From Planctomycetaceae bacterium (lineage in GTDB: Bacteria > Planctomycetota > Planctomycetia > Pirellulales > Thermoguttaceae): a DNA stretch of 7,011 nucleotides. Within the stretch, counting starts at the first letter, position 1, and the number at the start of each line of letters is the position of its first letter. The notes beneath the pieces were generated by a model. The model ran no database searches. It saw nothing but the letters and a program-made list of their open reading frames with translations, and was not told the origin of the DNA. The stretch spans positions 1-7,011 of the forward strand of contig JAISBG010000773.1 in assembly GCA_031266315.1 (NCBI GenBank), in the 5' to 3' direction. Position numbers and translations under genes: made by a program. This document shows, one piece after another, positions 6,817 through 7,011 of this stretch.

Positions 6817-6926
6817 GCCGGTTGAGTCTTCATTTTGCCGTCATTAATCTGATTCACTGTCGGCGAGTACGCCGACGCGACCTTTTAGCAAAAGGTCGCC
6901 CACCTGAATTTAACGACTCAACCGGC
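6817..6926. repeat. Perfect 12-bp inverted repeat enclosing hairpin element copy 2
   Basis: GCCGGTTGAGTC at 6817-6828 and its exact reverse complement GACTCAACCGGC at 6915-6926 enclose 86 bases that contain the 70-bp two-hairpin element. The result is a 110-bp unit with terminal inverted repeats, like a small non-autonomous element or a long closed RNA/DNA stem. The first copy of the two-hairpin element (2850-2919) has no such flanks, so the outer repeat is specific to this site. Confidence 0.8.
6838..6907. repeat. 70-bp two-hairpin intergenic repeat, copy 2
   Basis: This is the same orientation and length as the copy at 2850-2919. The first stem (6859-6876) is identical. The second (6878-6898) is CGACCTTTT-AGC-AAAAGGTCG, again a perfect 9-bp stem. 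Relative to copy 1, an A-T pair has become G-C and a C-G pair has become T-A; the remaining differences are one base in the 1-nt spacer between stems and one in the left flank. Confidence 0.88.
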
Positions 6927-6939
6927 ACAACCGCAGTAT

Positions 6940-7011
6940 AGAAGTACCAGAATCTGTCACAGAAGTACCAGAATCTATCACAGAAGTACCAGAATCTATC
7001 ACAGAAGTACC
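6940..7011. repeat. 21-bp tandem repeat, about 3.4 units, running off the window
   Basis: Units begin at 6940, 6961 and 6982, with a 9-base partial unit at 7003-7011. The only difference among full units is G versus A at 6956. The 21-base period equals seven codons. On the minus strand one frame is open from the edge, repeating GTSV(I/T)DS, and ends at a TAA at 6912-6910. On the plus strand another frame repeats EVPES(I/V)T but lacks a start after its last upstream stop (6911-6913). The array could be the C-terminal repeat of an outside gene or a non-coding satellite. Confidence 0.85.

Larger units (their letters stand above)
6534..7011. other. Gene-free, repeat-dense region upstream of the pseudopilin gene
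   Basis: No convincing coding region is visible in these 478 bases. The pseudopilin leader and a promoter candidate occupy about 6534-6611, an AT-rich stretch follows to about 6690, and the rest is almost entirely repeats: 22-bp tandem units, an inverted hairpin, a 12-bp inverted repeat enclosing the 70-bp two-hairpin element, and 21-bp tandem units reaching the window edge. One minus-strand frame is open from the right edge to a TAA at 6912-6910 and could be the tail of a gene lying outside. Confidence 0.75.

Noticed and set aside
6693..7011. CRISPR array
   Set aside because: The repeats are directly tandem, 22 and 21 bp with no unique spacers, and no cas gene is visible.

Overview
The window looks like a piece of a planctomycete (Planctomycetota) chromosome. 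Three things suggest this: a large TolB/PD40 beta-propeller di-heme cytochrome related to the hydrazine synthase alpha subunit, a Tat-exported NIPSNAP-family protein, and a stand-alone GspG-type pseudopilin. All three are common in that phylum. The moderate-to-low G+C of the coding parts would suit a host-associated or anaerobic lineage. The assignment rests on remembered family knowledge and no search was run.

Layout. From 2 to 2818 on the + strand is the 3' part of a long cytochrome gene whose start lies before the window. The convergent gap 2819-2965 holds a 70-bp two-hairpin repeat. On the - strand come the NIPSNAP protein (2966-3769), an AT-rich pair of overlapping genes (3931-4362, unknown; 4359-5252, an HExxH metallopeptidase resembling phage virion-associated ones), and an unusual methionine-rich GspG-like pseudopilin (5337-6533) with a promoter candidate near 6603. 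From 6534 to the end no convincing gene is visible. This stretch is packed with repeats: five 22-bp tandem units, an inverted hairpin, a second copy of the 70-bp two-hairpin element inside a perfect 12-bp inverted repeat, and 21-bp tandem units that run off the window.

How the parts relate. The cytochrome, NIPSNAP protein and pseudopilin are each predicted to act at or beyond the cytoplasmic membrane. They do not form an obvious single operon, since the first is convergent with the rest. The two AT-rich genes overlap by ATGA and were probably acquired together. The most interesting non-coding signal is the hairpin element. Three versions in this window differ in stem sequence but keep base pairing, the AGC loop and the adjoining CCCACC, so the structure appears to be what is conserved. 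The 22-bp tandem array carries the same tail motif in the opposite orientation, which ties the repeat types together.
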